Source of the DNA: DASSFG01 sp035547915
GTDB lineage: Bacteria > Planctomycetota > Planctomycetia > Pirellulales > JAICIG01
Direction: 5' to 3'
Length of the DNA stretch: 64,000 nucleotides
Assembly (NCBI GenBank): GCA_035547915.1
Contig: DASZTS010000004.1
Span: 41,781-105,780 of the forward strand
Shown one piece after another: positions 24,179 through 32,986 of this stretch; position 1 is the stretch's first letter, and each line of letters opens with the position of its first letter. The translations under genes and the position numbers were made by a program. Below the pieces are notes generated by a model. That model did no database searches and was not told the DNA's origin. It was given only the letters and a program-made list of their open reading frames with translations.

Positions 24179-25686
24179 GAGAGGGCCTCACCCGGGACGG
24201 TCTGTTTGGCGGCCACGCGATTCAGCTCGGGTAGCTTCACGTGCCCGTCGCGGTACAGCACGTTGTAGGCACAGAACGGTATTACGTGGCCGCTGGGGAG
24301 CACGTGATGGATGCAGCACTTCATCAGCCGACGGACATCGAAGTTGTAGGCGTCGAGGAACGACGTGATGGTGATCCGGAATACATCGGCCGGCGAGAGC
24401 TGCTCGGCCAACGCTCGCGAGAAGAATTCGCCGGCCAACCCACCATCGGGCGGCACGAACAGCGCACGGTCTCCCTTTGATGCCGCAGCTTGCACAACCT
24501 CCAGCGGCAGCACAGTGCCGTTGCTTGCCGCGGCGGGACCACAGCCATTGGGACCGCAGCATCCGTTTCGGCCCAGGTAGCGTTCGATCAATTCGCGGGT
24601 GCGTGTGCGCGTGAAGGTGATGCCGTTGGCCAGCAGATCGAGATGCCGGCGTGCATCGATGAACCGCGCGATCGGCGTGACCGTAGTGCCCGAACGGTAG
24701 GCGTAGGACAGGCTGTGGCAGTTGGGGTGCGCGCAGGGGAGGGGCAAAAAGTCTTCGTGCTGAAACAGTCCGTCGGTCTGTTCGACGATGCCGCACACCA
24801 CGTCGGGAAATGTAATCCTCCGCTCGAGCGTCTCGGGCAGAACGTGTCGGCCCGAATACGTGGCCGGCTGGAAGCTGACGCCGGTGATCCACGGACGCGC
24901 GAGCCCGAAGCGGACGATCGCGCCGATCTCGTCCTCGTTCACGCCGGGTTGCAGCGTACAGACGAGGATCACGCGGATACCCGCCTGGCCGAGCGCCTCG
25001 ATCGCGGCCAGCTTGGTGTCGACGAGTGGTTCTCCGCGCAATTGCTGCGAAGTCTCGGCACGAAAACCGTCGAATTGCAGGTAGACTTCGAGCCGTTGGC
25101 GGCATTCGGCCAGTTCTTCGACCAGCCCTCGATCGTGGGCCAGCCGCAGACCGTTGGTGTTGATCATCACCAGGTCGATCGGTTGGCGGCAGGCATACTT
25201 CAACAATCGGGTGAAATCGGGGTGCAGGGTCGGCTCGCCGCCCGATAGCTGGAGCACTTCGGGCCGTCCCTCGACCTCGACCAGCCGGTCGATGGCCCGC
25301 ACGCACTCGTCGAACGATAGATGCTTGCCGCCGGGGCCGCTGGCCGCGTAGCACATCGGGCAGCTCAGGTTGCACGCCGACGTGATCTCGACCAACCCGA
25401 TGCACGTATGCTGTTCATGCTCGCTGCACAGCCCGCAGTCGAACGGACATCCCAGGTCGGGCTCGACGCCGAACCGGGCGGGCACTTTGCCTTCCAGGCT
25501 GAACTCCATGCGATCGAATTGCCGCACGTCGGAACAGACGAAATCCTCGCGCGGGCCGTGCACCGGGCAGCGCTTGCGGAAGTAGACACGCCCTTGGCGG
25601 GCGATGATCTTGGCCGGCACCAAGCGCAGGCATTCGGGGCAGAGGCTTTGCGTGGTGCCCAGGAAGATGTGATCTCGAAGTTGCAT
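24175..25686 (-). CDS. Radical SAM protein of the tetraether-synthase (Tes/MJ0619)-like family
   Basis: 503 residues. The radical SAM cluster motif CNLSCPMC has Cys105, 109 and 112, and LSGGEPTLHPD is the SAM-binding strand. The N-terminus carries CPECL (16-20), KRCPVHG (39-44) and GCPFDCGLC (79-87), the Cys layout of the MJ0619-type tetraether synthases, which bind extra iron-sulfur clusters and a rubredoxin-like iron. Further Cys groups lie at CAHPNCH, CCGPNGC and KCCIHH to FCAYN. In archaea the founding family member joins lipid tails by carbon-carbon bonds. Context of an Lgt-like protein and membrane proteins supports a lipid role here; the substrate is unproven. Confidence 0.9.
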   Translation of the reverse strand: MQLRDHIFLGTTQSLCPECLRLVPAKIIARQGRVYFRKRCPVHGPREDFVCSDVRQFDRMEFSLEGKVPARFGVEPDLGCPFDCGLCSEHEQHTCIGLVEITSACNLSCPMCYAASGPGGKHLSFDECVRAIDRLVEVEGRPEVLQLSGGEPTLHPDFTRLLKYACRQPIDLVMINTNGLRLAHDRGLVEELAECRQRLEVYLQFDGFRAETSQQLRGEPLVDTKLAAIEALGQAGIRVILVCTLQPGVNEDEIGAIVRFGLARPWITGVSFQPATYSGRHVLPETLERRITFPDVVCGIVEQTDGLFQHEDFLPLPCAHPNCHSLSYAYRSGTTVTPIARFIDARRHLDLLANGITFTRTRTRELIERYLGRNGCCGPNGCGPAAASNGTVLPLEVVQAAASKGDRALFVPPDGGLAGEFFSRALAEQLSPADVFRITITSFLDAYNFDVRRLMKCCIHHVLPSGHVIPFCAYNVLYRDGHVKLPELNRVAAKQTVPGEALS

Positions 25687-25692
25687 GTCCGC

Positions 25693-26271
25693 TTACACCT
25701 TTCGCCGCTTACGCCAAAAGAGCCACAGCAACCAGCTTGAGAGGACCAAGCCCACCAGACCTCCCAGAAAGCCGACCACGAACATGGCCTCGGTGCCGGC
25801 CCATTGAAACGTCGCAGCACTCGCGCACGCCGTCAGGCACGCCGTAAAGAGGGCTGCTCCGATCGAGACAAGTACGAGCACGACGACGACCAGCGAACCG
25901 AAGAAGCTGGCCACCTTGTCGGCCGGTGAGGAAGCCACACCGCCCGCCTTCTTTTGCGACGAGACGACCATCGTTCTCGCGAGTGCCGGTGCGGCGAGGA
26001 TCGCGAACGCGATACCCAAGCCCGGTGCGGCGGCAAACACGCCCGCACCGACCGCCACGAGTGTCACGATCAGGAACAGCGAACTGAGACTGAACGTGGC
26101 CGCCGTGGCTTGCGCGGCGGGCGGCGGTGGTAGGGCCGCCGATGCCGGAGTGTCGGTCAACGCGGCCCCGCACAACCAACAGCGTGTGGTGCCCGAGTTC
26201 GCGGCGCCCGCGCGGTGGTTCGCGCCGCATTCGGGACAACAGGGCGGGGCGGAAGATGGCGCCGCATCCAT
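25693..26271 (-). CDS. Zinc-ribbon membrane protein B (operon gene 3)
   Basis: 192 residues from MDAAPSSAPP. An N-terminal zinc ribbon (CCPECG and CWLCG, about 11-35) is followed by a Pro/Ala-rich linker, two adjacent hydrophobic helices (FSLSSLFLIVTLVAVGAG and FAAAPGLGIAFAILAAPAL), a short basic loop, and two more helices near the C-terminus, ending in a basic RKRRKV. It is paralogous to the upstream gene, with a shared RETAATFSLSSLFL-like core. It starts 4 bp after the upstream stop and ends 6 bp before the radical SAM start. Possibly an assembly or anchoring partner; function unknown. Confidence 0.8.
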   Translation of the reverse strand: MDAAPSSAPPCCPECGANHRAGAANSGTTRCWLCGAALTDTPASAALPPPPAAQATAATFSLSSLFLIVTLVAVGAGVFAAAPGLGIAFAILAAPALARTMVVSSQKKAGGVASSPADKVASFFGSLVVVVLVLVSIGAALFTACLTACASAATFQWAGTEAMFVVGFLGGLVGLVLSSWLLWLFWRKRRKV

Positions 26272-26275
26272 CAAA

Positions 26276-26890
26276 CTAGATCTCCGCACGACCCTTCAGA
26301 TGTTTCAGTATCGCCCACACCATTCCGAACGTCCCGGCCAGCCCGATCGTTCCGCCCACCGCGGCCCCCACCATAAAGGATTTATCCCCACCAGAGAAAT
26401 TGGAGGCCACCATGCCGATGAGACCGCCGGTGCAAGCCAGAAACAGAGCGATCGTCAGCGAGATGGCGACGGTCGATAGGATGAGTAGCACCATGCCGAC
26501 CGATCCCAGAAAGGTAACGACCTTCTGTCCCCGCGTGCTCGCCACGCCGCGGGTCTTGCGCCGCGAAGTGACGACGATCGCGCGGATCAGGGCGGGTGTG
26601 GCGACGACGGCGAACACGATTCCCAGGCCCGGCGCGGCCGCAAACGCTCCCGCGGTCACGGCCGCCAACGTGATCACCAGGAACAGCGAACTGAGGCTGA
26701 ACGTCGCGGCGGTCTCGCGCGTGACGAGCGTCGCCTCGACCACCTCGACCGGCCGCGCAACGGGTTGCATTTCGCTCGATCCCTCTCGAGCGAGCTTGGC
26801 ACCACACAACCAACAGTGATCGCCGAACAGACGGCGAGCGGCGCCGCATTCGGGACAGGGCGGCTGATCGGATGCCAACGCGGTCGTCAT
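26276..26890 (-). CDS. Zinc-ribbon membrane protein A (operon gene 2)
   Basis: 204 residues from MTTALASDQP. The zinc ribbon has PCPECG and CWLCGAKL. A linker and four membrane helices follow in the same arrangement as its paralog downstream (TFSLSSLFLVITLAAVTAG, then PGLGIVFAVVATPALIRAI, then two C-terminal helices). The ATG overlaps the upstream stop by 4 bp. The tandem duplication inside the radical SAM operon suggests two related subunits or an adaptor pair. Function unknown. Confidence 0.8.
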   Translation of the reverse strand: MTTALASDQPPCPECGAARRLFGDHCWLCGAKLAREGSSEMQPVARPVEVVEATLVTRETAATFSLSSLFLVITLAAVTAGAFAAAPGLGIVFAVVATPALIRAIVVTSRRKTRGVASTRGQKVVTFLGSVGMVLLILSTVAISLTIALFLACTGGLIGMVASNFSGGDKSFMVGAAVGGTIGLAGTFGMVWAILKHLKGRAEI

Positions 26891-27552
26891 CGGGTGTCGG
26901 TCCCGTGCGCCGGCGGGCGATCCGCGTGCACACTCGCCGGTGATCGCCAGGCATATTCTTCGGCGATGCGCCGCACACGCCGCAAGATCTGACCCAGCAC
27001 GACCCCCGACAAGGCAACTGCCACCAGAAAGATCAACTCCTGATAACGGTCGACGCGCAGGTTGCGTTCGGGCGCGGCAAACCACCGTCCATACCCCAAC
27101 AGGAACAGATAACCGGCCATCGAGCCGCAGGTGGCGAACCACACCAGCGGCAGGTTGAAGCGCAAGCCGGCCAACACGACGACCAGGAAATAGCCGACCA
27201 CCATCGCGCTGCGCGGTCCGTCGGCCAGCATCAAGATGCCCGTCAGCAGGACGATGTCGGCCGTGGTCGAAGCATATTTGAGCACCCAGGGAAAGATCTG
27301 CCGTCGCAGACAGAAGAAGATGCCCAGCCCGGTCATCACCCAGGCCGCGGCCAACGCGGTGACCGCCTGGTGGAAGCGCTGATCCACGCCCGCCACCTTC
27401 GGTAGCTCGAGCCACCCGAGCCGCAAGCCATGATAGTTGCACAGCTCGATCGCGTAGAACAGACCGATGCCGATGATCCGCAGCAGGTTGGCTTTGGCTT
27501 CGCCTTCGTATTCCTGCCAGCGACCGACAATGAACCAGCGGCGATCATCCAT
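26887..27552 (-). CDS. Six-helix membrane protein, first gene of the radical SAM operon
   Basis: 221 residues from MDDRRWFIVGRWQEYEGEAK. About five to six membrane helices follow, with short loops and a basic C-terminus (RRVRRIAEEYAWR). It resembles the membrane sensor modules in front of some adenylate-cyclase or GGDEF proteins, but no output domain follows in the frame. The long upstream extension is rejected: it is Arg/Pro/Gly-rich with weak codon bias. The 4-bp overlap with the next gene ties it to the operon. Function unknown. Confidence 0.78.
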   Translation of the reverse strand: MDDRRWFIVGRWQEYEGEAKANLLRIIGIGLFYAIELCNYHGLRLGWLELPKVAGVDQRFHQAVTALAAAWVMTGLGIFFCLRRQIFPWVLKYASTTADIVLLTGILMLADGPRSAMVVGYFLVVVLAGLRFNLPLVWFATCGSMAGYLFLLGYGRWFAAPERNLRVDRYQELIFLVAVALSGVVLGQILRRVRRIAEEYAWRSPASVHADRPPAHGTDTR

Positions 27553-27660
27553 CGAGGCACCACGCGAGACCGTGCGAAAGCGCAGACATGTCAAGCGATA
27601 CCGTAAACGAAGCGTCCGGGGTTGAGAAGTCCCGCCGGGCGAATTAGTTCCTCCCACAAT

Positions 27661-27712
27661 TCCTCTCCCTCCGGGGCCCGCGGCACTCCGGCTTCCAGGG
27701 TTTGTCAGCCGC
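27661..27712 (+). repeat. Fragments of two dispersed repeats
   Basis: 27661-27676 resembles half of the CTCTCCCGGAGGGAGAG palindrome. 27683-27712 matches the right end of the MITE-like element (GCTTCCAGG, TTTGTCAGCCGC). Both lie between divergent genes. Confidence 0.5.
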
Positions 27713-27766
27713 ATTTAGAATCGATTGATCGCGGTTGCGGCAAATGCTGAGAGGTCGATTGGCGCT

Positions 27767-28210
27767 GTGGTGATCTGCCGGCGGTTTTTGGTTTTCGCCT
27801 CTTTGGCGTTCTGGCAGGGCGGTTTCTCATTCTACGCCGCGGTCGTGGTGCCCATGGGCGAGCAGGTGCTCAGTTCGCCGATCGAACAAGGTTTCGTCAC
27901 GCGCCGCGTAACCAACTACCTGAATCTCGCCGGCGCCGTCGCACTTCCTCTGCTGCTGTGGGACGTCTTGGCGTCGAAGCAGCGAATGTACCGGCGCCTG
28001 CTGGCGTGGTCATTGATGTCGGCGATCCTGTTGCTGCTGATCTGGCTGCATCCACGTCTCGATGAGTTCTTGGATGCCGAGTCGATGTCGGTCCTCGATC
28101 ACGATCGCTTCTACCTCGCCCATCAGGTCTACTTGATCGCCAGCGCGATTCAATGGGGCTGCGCTCTGGCTTTCGGATGGTTATCGCTGCAAGCGTGGCG
28201 CGAAACGTAG
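27767..28210 (+). CDS. Four-helix integral membrane protein of unknown function
   Basis: About 147 residues with four predicted membrane helices. The first segment reads FLVFASLAFWQGGFSFYAAVVVP, which resembles the 'FWxGGFxFYxxVVVP' start of DUF4149-like proteins. No soluble domain is seen. The start is unsure: GTG at 27767 has a GAGAGG 12 bp upstream, and a TTG at 27725 is the upstream alternative. A run of REP palindromes begins at its 3' end. Confidence 0.65.
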   Translation: MVICRRFLVFASLAFWQGGFSFYAAVVVPMGEQVLSSPIEQGFVTRRVTNYLNLAGAVALPLLLWDVLASKQRMYRRLLAWSLMSAILLLLIWLHPRLDEFLDAESMSVLDHDRFYLAHQVYLIASAIQWGCALAFGWLSLQAWRET

Positions 28211-28366
28211 ACGCGGCGTCCCGCCGCGCTTGCCTGGGCTGGTTGATCACTTTCGGTGGGAACGACCTCGATGGAAATAGCGGCTAGAAAGCGGCAAGAT
28301 GCCGCTTCTACTTTAAAGTAGACGCGGCGTCTTTAAAGTAGACGCGGCGTCCCGCCGCGTTTGTAG
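28207..28366 (+). repeat. REP palindrome cluster left of the RAYT gene
   Basis: GTAGACGCGGCGTCCCGCCGCG at 28207-28228, an AAGCGGCAAGATGCCGCTT hairpin at 28289-28307 with TCTACTTTAAAGTA, and two further partial copies of the first at 28319-28366. Between them lies GAACGACCTCGATGGAAAT, which recurs at 29182-29200. This mirrors the right-hand cluster. Confidence 0.85.
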
Positions 28367-29050
28367 ATTTGGCGAGAGCGTGAAGGTGCCGGGTTGCAAT
28401 GACGCTGGGTTGGCGAGAATGTACGCGTCGATCCGCTCCAAAGACTCGGGCGATCGCACCAAGTGATCGAACGATTCTTTCTGCCAGAACGTCCCCGTTC
28501 GGGCCAAGAGCTTATTGATCGCTTTCGATGTGAACGACTTCCAGCTTTGCAAAATCTGGGAGAGCCCGTTTTCGGCGAACGGGCTGACGACTGCATGAAC
28601 ATGGTTCGGCATCACAACCCAACTGTGCAACCGATAGCGTGCTCCGTCGAAATGATCGAGGGCGTCCACGACAATCTGCCGAACCTCGGGACGGACCAAC
28701 AGGCATTCGCCGTAACCGGCATCGAGCCACTGATGAGCCCTCTCGGGAAACAGCCGCCAATATTCTGATTTCTGATCTGGCGTGAGAGGTTCGGGATGCC
28801 GCAGCAACCATTCGTGTCGTTCGGATCGCCAAAGGCGCAGTTTCTGTTGAGGCAGGCTATCGGCGCTCCGGAACGTGACGAAGTAGATCACTCCGTCTTG
28901 GCGCCAGTGAGGGAGATTGCCGTCGAAACACGCGATGGGGGCGCTGGGGTCGAAATAGCCGAATTCGAGCAAATCGAGAGGCCGAAAGCGGCGAGACGCC
29001 GGTTTTACGTTGGGGTCGTTCGCCGGCTTTCGGATGGGATCGGGTTCCAC
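28313..29050 (-). CDS. REP-associated tyrosine transposase (RAYT, IS200-like)
   Basis: 245 residues. The Y1 transposase HUH motif is clear: LHSWVVMPNHVHAVV. The downstream segment carries FWQKESFDHLVRS, and the catalytic Tyr may be the Y of IDAYILANP near the end. The N-terminus (GNLPHWRQDGVIYFVTFRSADSLP) is typical of RAYTs. These enzymes act on single-stranded REP hairpins; such hairpins flank the gene on both sides (28207-28366 and 29122-29336). Its own 3' end runs into the left REP cluster. Likely functional, as no frameshift is seen. Confidence 0.93.
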   Translation of the reverse strand: MEPDPIRKPANDPNVKPASRRFRPLDLLEFGYFDPSAPIACFDGNLPHWRQDGVIYFVTFRSADSLPQQKLRLWRSERHEWLLRHPEPLTPDQKSEYWRLFPERAHQWLDAGYGECLLVRPEVRQIVVDALDHFDGARYRLHSWVVMPNHVHAVVSPFAENGLSQILQSWKSFTSKAINKLLARTGTFWQKESFDHLVRSPESLERIDAYILANPASLQPGTFTLSPNLQTRRDAASTLKTPRLL

Positions 29051-29121
29051 GTCGTCAAGTTCCTGACGCTTCTCGAAATATTAGAGCATCGATTAGAGCA
29101 TCGGCGCGGAGGAACATAAAT

Positions 29122-29336
29122 GTAGACGCGGCGTCCCGCCGCGTTTGCACCACTTATTTATGTAGCCCGTACCTTCGACGCGAACGACCTCGATGGAATA
29201 TGGCGGAAACCTACGCCGCTACAAGCGGCTGATTGGATGTCGATGTCGTAGATTCGTGGAAAACGGCGGGACGCCGCTTCTACTTTAATGTAGACTCGCG
29301 TTTTAATGTAGACGCGGCGTCCCGCCGCGTTTGTAG
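29122..29336 (+). repeat. REP palindrome cluster right of the RAYT gene
   Basis: GTAGACGCGGCGTCCCGCCGCG at 29122-29143 and 29309-29330, a partial copy at 29290-29304, and an AACGGCGGGACGCCGCTT hairpin at 29262-29279 followed by TCTACTTTAATGTA. The GAACGACCTCGATGGAA spacer at 29182 also occurs in the left cluster, in the same order and orientation. No gene lies in 29051-29406. Confidence 0.85.
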
Positions 29337-29406
29337 GTTGAGTGAGAACGGCAACGTATCCGGTTGCACCGTCTCCGGAGCGCGCCGCGGCTACCGATAT
29401 TCGCTG

Positions 29407-30642
29407 CTACCCATACGCGCATCGACCGGGGTTGAGGAGCGATTTGGGATCGAATTGTTGTTTGACCGAGCGCATCAGATCGGCACCGCCGAGGGCGGCG
29501 CCCCAGGCGGCCTGCCGTGTGAGCTCGCCGGCGGCACACGACCAGACGACCACGTTGCCCCCCGCGGCCACGGCGGCCGGTTGTAGCGTCTGGACGAGAA
29601 CCTTCGCCGCGTCGGCGAGCGAAAAATCGGGGAGCGCCGCCACGACGATGCCGTTGCCCGCGTGTGCTTGGATCGACACGTCGCCGTCGATGCCGATGAG
29701 CGTCTCCATAAAAGTCGTCACCGAACTGGGCAAGACCCCGGCCTTGATGACCAATGGCGGGCCGGCAGCGCCGAACTCGGCGAGCCGGTGCCAGATCGGC
29801 TCGGCGGTGCCGTTGCGAAAGTCGTCGATCGTGTCGCCGGGTTGCGCGTGCCACTCCCGACGCAATTCATCGATCTGCCAGTTCACCTCCGTGCGGCTCC
29901 CCTCGAAGCCGACCCACAATTGGGCCACCGTCTCGCCGCGGGCCGCGAACGGCTCGTCGCTCCAATGCGGCCCGCGCAGCAATTCGACGGCCGCCGGCGT
30001 GGTACGCGAGGCGATGAGCCCCGTGAGCAGTGCTTCGCCTTCTTGCCAGTTGCGGATCGAGCAACGCACGAAGGCCGTGGCTTCCGGCACCGGCCGCACC
30101 TTGAGCGTGACCTGGGTGATGACGGCCAAACTTCCTAGTGAGCCCGTGAGCAGCTTGCAGAGGTCGTAGCCCGCCACGTTCTTCACCACGCGGCCGCCCG
30201 CCTTGAACGGCGTGCCGCGGCCGTCGACGGCACCGATGCCGATGACATAGTCACGCAGCGTACCGTAGCCGTAGCGGCGCGGGCCGCTGAAATTGGCGGC
30301 GATCAGGCCGCCGAGGGTCGCCCGGTCCGGCTCTCCCGCATCGATCGGCAGCCGCTGCCCCTGACGGCCCAATTCTTCGCCGAGCGCCGTGAGCGTGATA
30401 CCGGCTTCGACCGTGATCGTCATGTCGCGCGCGGGATAATCGACGATGCGGTTCAGTCCGGTCAACCGCAAACCGATGCCCGGCGATCGACCGGGCAGGC
30501 CATAAGCGAGGCTCGTGCCGCCGCCGATCGGGTAGATCGGCGTCTCGGCCGCGTAGGCATCGCGCACCTGGTCGACGACGTCTTCCTGCGTCGGCGGTTC
30601 GCTGAGCGAACTCAATGGGAGCTGATCCTCGGCAGCGGTCAT
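29407..30642 (-). CDS. glcE: Glycolate oxidase FAD-binding subunit GlcE-like
   Basis: 411 residues. The FAD-binding (PCMH-type) domain is intact: PIGGGTSLAYGLPGRSPG, IDAGEPDRATLGGLIAANFSGPRRYGYGT, GRVVKNVAGYDLCKLLTGSLGSLAVITQVTLK. The C-terminal half resembles the GlcE cap domain and ends in KQQFDPKSLLNPGR. It partners GlcD in oxidising glycolate (or lactate) to glyoxylate with electrons going to the membrane. No glcF (iron-sulfur subunit) is adjacent. It overlaps the rhomboid-like gene by 4 bp. Confidence 0.9.
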   Translation of the reverse strand: MTAAEDQLPLSSLSEPPTQEDVVDQVRDAYAAETPIYPIGGGTSLAYGLPGRSPGIGLRLTGLNRIVDYPARDMTITVEAGITLTALGEELGRQGQRLPIDAGEPDRATLGGLIAANFSGPRRYGYGTLRDYVIGIGAVDGRGTPFKAGGRVVKNVAGYDLCKLLTGSLGSLAVITQVTLKVRPVPEATAFVRCSIRNWQEGEALLTGLIASRTTPAAVELLRGPHWSDEPFAARGETVAQLWVGFEGSRTEVNWQIDELRREWHAQPGDTIDDFRNGTAEPIWHRLAEFGAAGPPLVIKAGVLPSSVTTFMETLIGIDGDVSIQAHAGNGIVVAALPDFSLADAAKVLVQTLQPAAVAAGGNVVVWSCAAGELTRQAAWGAALGGADLMRSVKQQFDPKSLLNPGRCAYG

Positions 30643-31475
30643 GCTTCGGCGTCCGATTGCGCGCCGGCCGTCGGCGCCGGCATGGCCGTCGGCTTGACCA
30701 CGTGCTCGTGCGTGCGCAGATGATCGGCGCAATACTCGTAGCTGCCGACGCACTTGGTGCAGTAGCGAAAATCCATCTTGGGATGCGTGCGTTCGTTGGC
30801 GCCGCAGATGGCACAATTATGGAACGGTTTGTCGGGCCGCCGCAGTCGCTTGGCTTCCCATTCCATGCGCCGCTTGTGGTCCTTGGCGGTGGTGAAGATC
30901 TCCTTGCCGAAGAAGAGCAAGAAATTGCTCACGCTCGCCAGCACCATCAACCGGTCCGGTATGCTGCCGAAGGTGAGCACGTACACGTACCCGATCCATG
31001 TAAAGAGCGCGAGCCAGCGGATGCGGATCGGCAACAGAAAGTAAAGAGAAATGACAAAATTCGGGTACAGATGGGCGAAAGCCAGAAACACCGACGTGCC
31101 GATGAAGGCGTTCGTGACCGGGGTTTGCGGATAGAGGGCCGCTACGCCCATCGTGGCCAGCGTGCCGATGGCGATATAGAGATTGTAGCGCACATGCCCC
31201 CAATTGGCTTCCAGCGTCGTGCCCGTCATATAGAAGAAATAGAGCGCCAGCGCGAAGCAAATCGGGTTGCCGGCGACGGGCATGAAGAAGAAAGTGCCGA
31301 GTCTCCAAAACTCACCGGCGACCACGCGGTCCATGCTGAGGAACAACTGCTGCGCCTTGTTCGGGTCGGCCGTGATCAACAGGAAGCCGATCACTTGCGC
31401 GCAGGTGAGCACCAGCGTGAGTTGCGGAATGGCGAAGCGTCCGAATCGCCGTTCGAGTTGATCGAGGATGCTCAT
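30639..31475 (-). CDS. Rhomboid-fold membrane protein with C-terminal zinc ribbon
   Basis: 278 residues from MSILDQLERR. About six membrane helices match the rhomboid fold, with the WRLGTFFF and 'GTTLEANWG' landmarks (W of WRxxT, then xxLExxWG), but the serine position reads GTSVFLAF rather than GxSG, and no catalytic His is seen in the last helix. It is therefore a probable inactive rhomboid of the DER1-like kind. A C-terminal Cys cluster (CAICGANERTHPKMDFRYCTKC) forms a zinc ribbon. It sits between glcD and glcE and overlaps glcE by 4 bp, a stable but unexplained link to that operon. Confidence 0.8.
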   Translation of the reverse strand: MSILDQLERRFGRFAIPQLTLVLTCAQVIGFLLITADPNKAQQLFLSMDRVVAGEFWRLGTFFFMPVAGNPICFALALYFFYMTGTTLEANWGHVRYNLYIAIGTLATMGVAALYPQTPVTNAFIGTSVFLAFAHLYPNFVISLYFLLPIRIRWLALFTWIGYVYVLTFGSIPDRLMVLASVSNFLLFFGKEIFTTAKDHKRRMEWEAKRLRRPDKPFHNCAICGANERTHPKMDFRYCTKCVGSYEYCADHLRTHEHVVKPTAMPAPTAGAQSDAEA

Positions 31476-31543
31476 AAGTTCTGCTGGCGGCGAACGGAAA
31501 CGGCGAGCCGGTTTGTTACCCGCCGGACGCTCGCCCGTTGTGT

Positions 31544-32986
31544 CTACAAGGCCGCACGCCGGCCGGGGTGACGTTGTTCCATGCCACAACCGGCGGTCGT
31601 CGGCAGCATTTTACCGGGACTCAGGTTACCACGGGGATTGAATGCTTGCCGCAAGCGGCCCATCACGGCCAGATCGTCGTCGGTGAACATTTTGCGCATG
31701 AAGCCGAGTTTTTCCACCCCAATGCCGTGCTCGCCCGTCACGCTACCGCCGCAGGCCAGGCATTCATCGAGTATCTCTTCGCTGGCGGCGAGCACCCGTT
31801 TGATCTGGCCGGCGTCGCGCTCATCGAAGAGAAGTATGGGGTGGATGTTGCCATCGCCGGCGTGAAACACGTTGACGGTGCGCAGTTCGTATTTCCGCCC
31901 GATCTCGTAAATCCGCCGCAAGATATGCGGCAGCTTGGTGCGCGGCACCACTCCGTCTTGCGTGCAGTAACTGGGGCTCAAGCGGCCCACGGCACCGAAG
32001 GCCTGCTTGCGCGACTTCCACAACAGGAGTCGCTCTTGGGGTGTGTTCGCCTGGCGCACCTCGCGCGCGCCGGCCTGCCGGCAGAGCTCGCCGATGCGGT
32101 CGCGCTGCTCGTCGAGCCCCGCTTCCAGCCCGTCGACCTCGATCAACAGGATGGCCTGCGCGTCGAGCGGAAAGCCGAAGTGGAACGCCGCTTCGATGGC
32201 CTGCAAGATGCCCTGATCCATCATTTCGAGCGCGGCCGGCACGATGCCCGCGCCGATGATCTGGCTGATGGCGCTGGTGGCGTCGTCGACCGACTCGAAG
32301 ACACCGAGCATCGTGCGCACGCCCTGCGGATCGCGCGTCAGCCGCACCCAGATCTTCGTGACGATGGCCAACGTCCCTTCGCTTCCCACCAGCGCACCGG
32401 TCAGATCGAGTCCCGGACCGTCTTCGGCCGGGCCTCCCAGTTGCACGAGCGAGCCGTCGGCCAGCACGGCCTCGACACCCAACACATGATTCACGGTCAC
32501 GCCGTATTTCAGCGTGTGCGGCCCGCCAGAGTTGGTTGCCACGTTGCCGCCGATGGTGCAAGCGCCCTGACTCGAGGGATCGGGCGCGTAATGGTAGCCG
32601 CTCCCCTTCAACGCCTGCGTGAGCCAGACATTGACCACCCCCGGTTGCACCACGGCGTAGCGGTCGCGGAGATCGATCTCGACGATCTCCTTCATGCGCG
32701 TGAGCACGATCATCACGCCGCCGCCCACCGGCAGACAGCCACCGGCCAGGCTCGTGCCCGCCCCGCGCGGCAAGAAGGGGATGCCCGACTCGTTGCACCA
32801 CCGGACGATCTGGCGGACGTGTTCGGTGGTGCGCGGGAAGACCGCGATATCGGGCGAGTTCATCTCGATCACGAAGCCGTCGCACTCGTAGACGAGCAAC
32901 TCGCCGCGCGAGGAAAGCACGCCGTCGGCCCCCAGCAGGTTGCGAAAGCGATCGGCCAATGAATAGAGTGTAGGGTTGGCAAGCAT
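31544..32986 (-). CDS. glcD: Glycolate oxidase subunit GlcD (FAD-linked)
   Basis: 480-residue flavoprotein of the GlcD/D-lactate dehydrogenase family. The FAD domain has PRGAGTSLAGGCLPVGGG, SSQGACTIGGNVATNSGGPHTLKYG (seen at about 138-162) and GSEGTLAIVTKI. The C-terminal cap has NVFHAGDGNIHP and GGSVTGEHGIGVEKLGFM, both diagnostic. It oxidises glycolate to glyoxylate. It heads a three-gene run with the rhomboid-like and GlcE genes. An unusual 20-residue C-terminal tail follows LSPGKMLP. Confidence 0.95.
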   Translation of the reverse strand: MLANPTLYSLADRFRNLLGADGVLSSRGELLVYECDGFVIEMNSPDIAVFPRTTEHVRQIVRWCNESGIPFLPRGAGTSLAGGCLPVGGGVMIVLTRMKEIVEIDLRDRYAVVQPGVVNVWLTQALKGSGYHYAPDPSSQGACTIGGNVATNSGGPHTLKYGVTVNHVLGVEAVLADGSLVQLGGPAEDGPGLDLTGALVGSEGTLAIVTKIWVRLTRDPQGVRTMLGVFESVDDATSAISQIIGAGIVPAALEMMDQGILQAIEAAFHFGFPLDAQAILLIEVDGLEAGLDEQRDRIGELCRQAGAREVRQANTPQERLLLWKSRKQAFGAVGRLSPSYCTQDGVVPRTKLPHILRRIYEIGRKYELRTVNVFHAGDGNIHPILLFDERDAGQIKRVLAASEEILDECLACGGSVTGEHGIGVEKLGFMRKMFTDDDLAVMGRLRQAFNPRGNLSPGKMLPTTAGCGMEQRHPGRRAAL

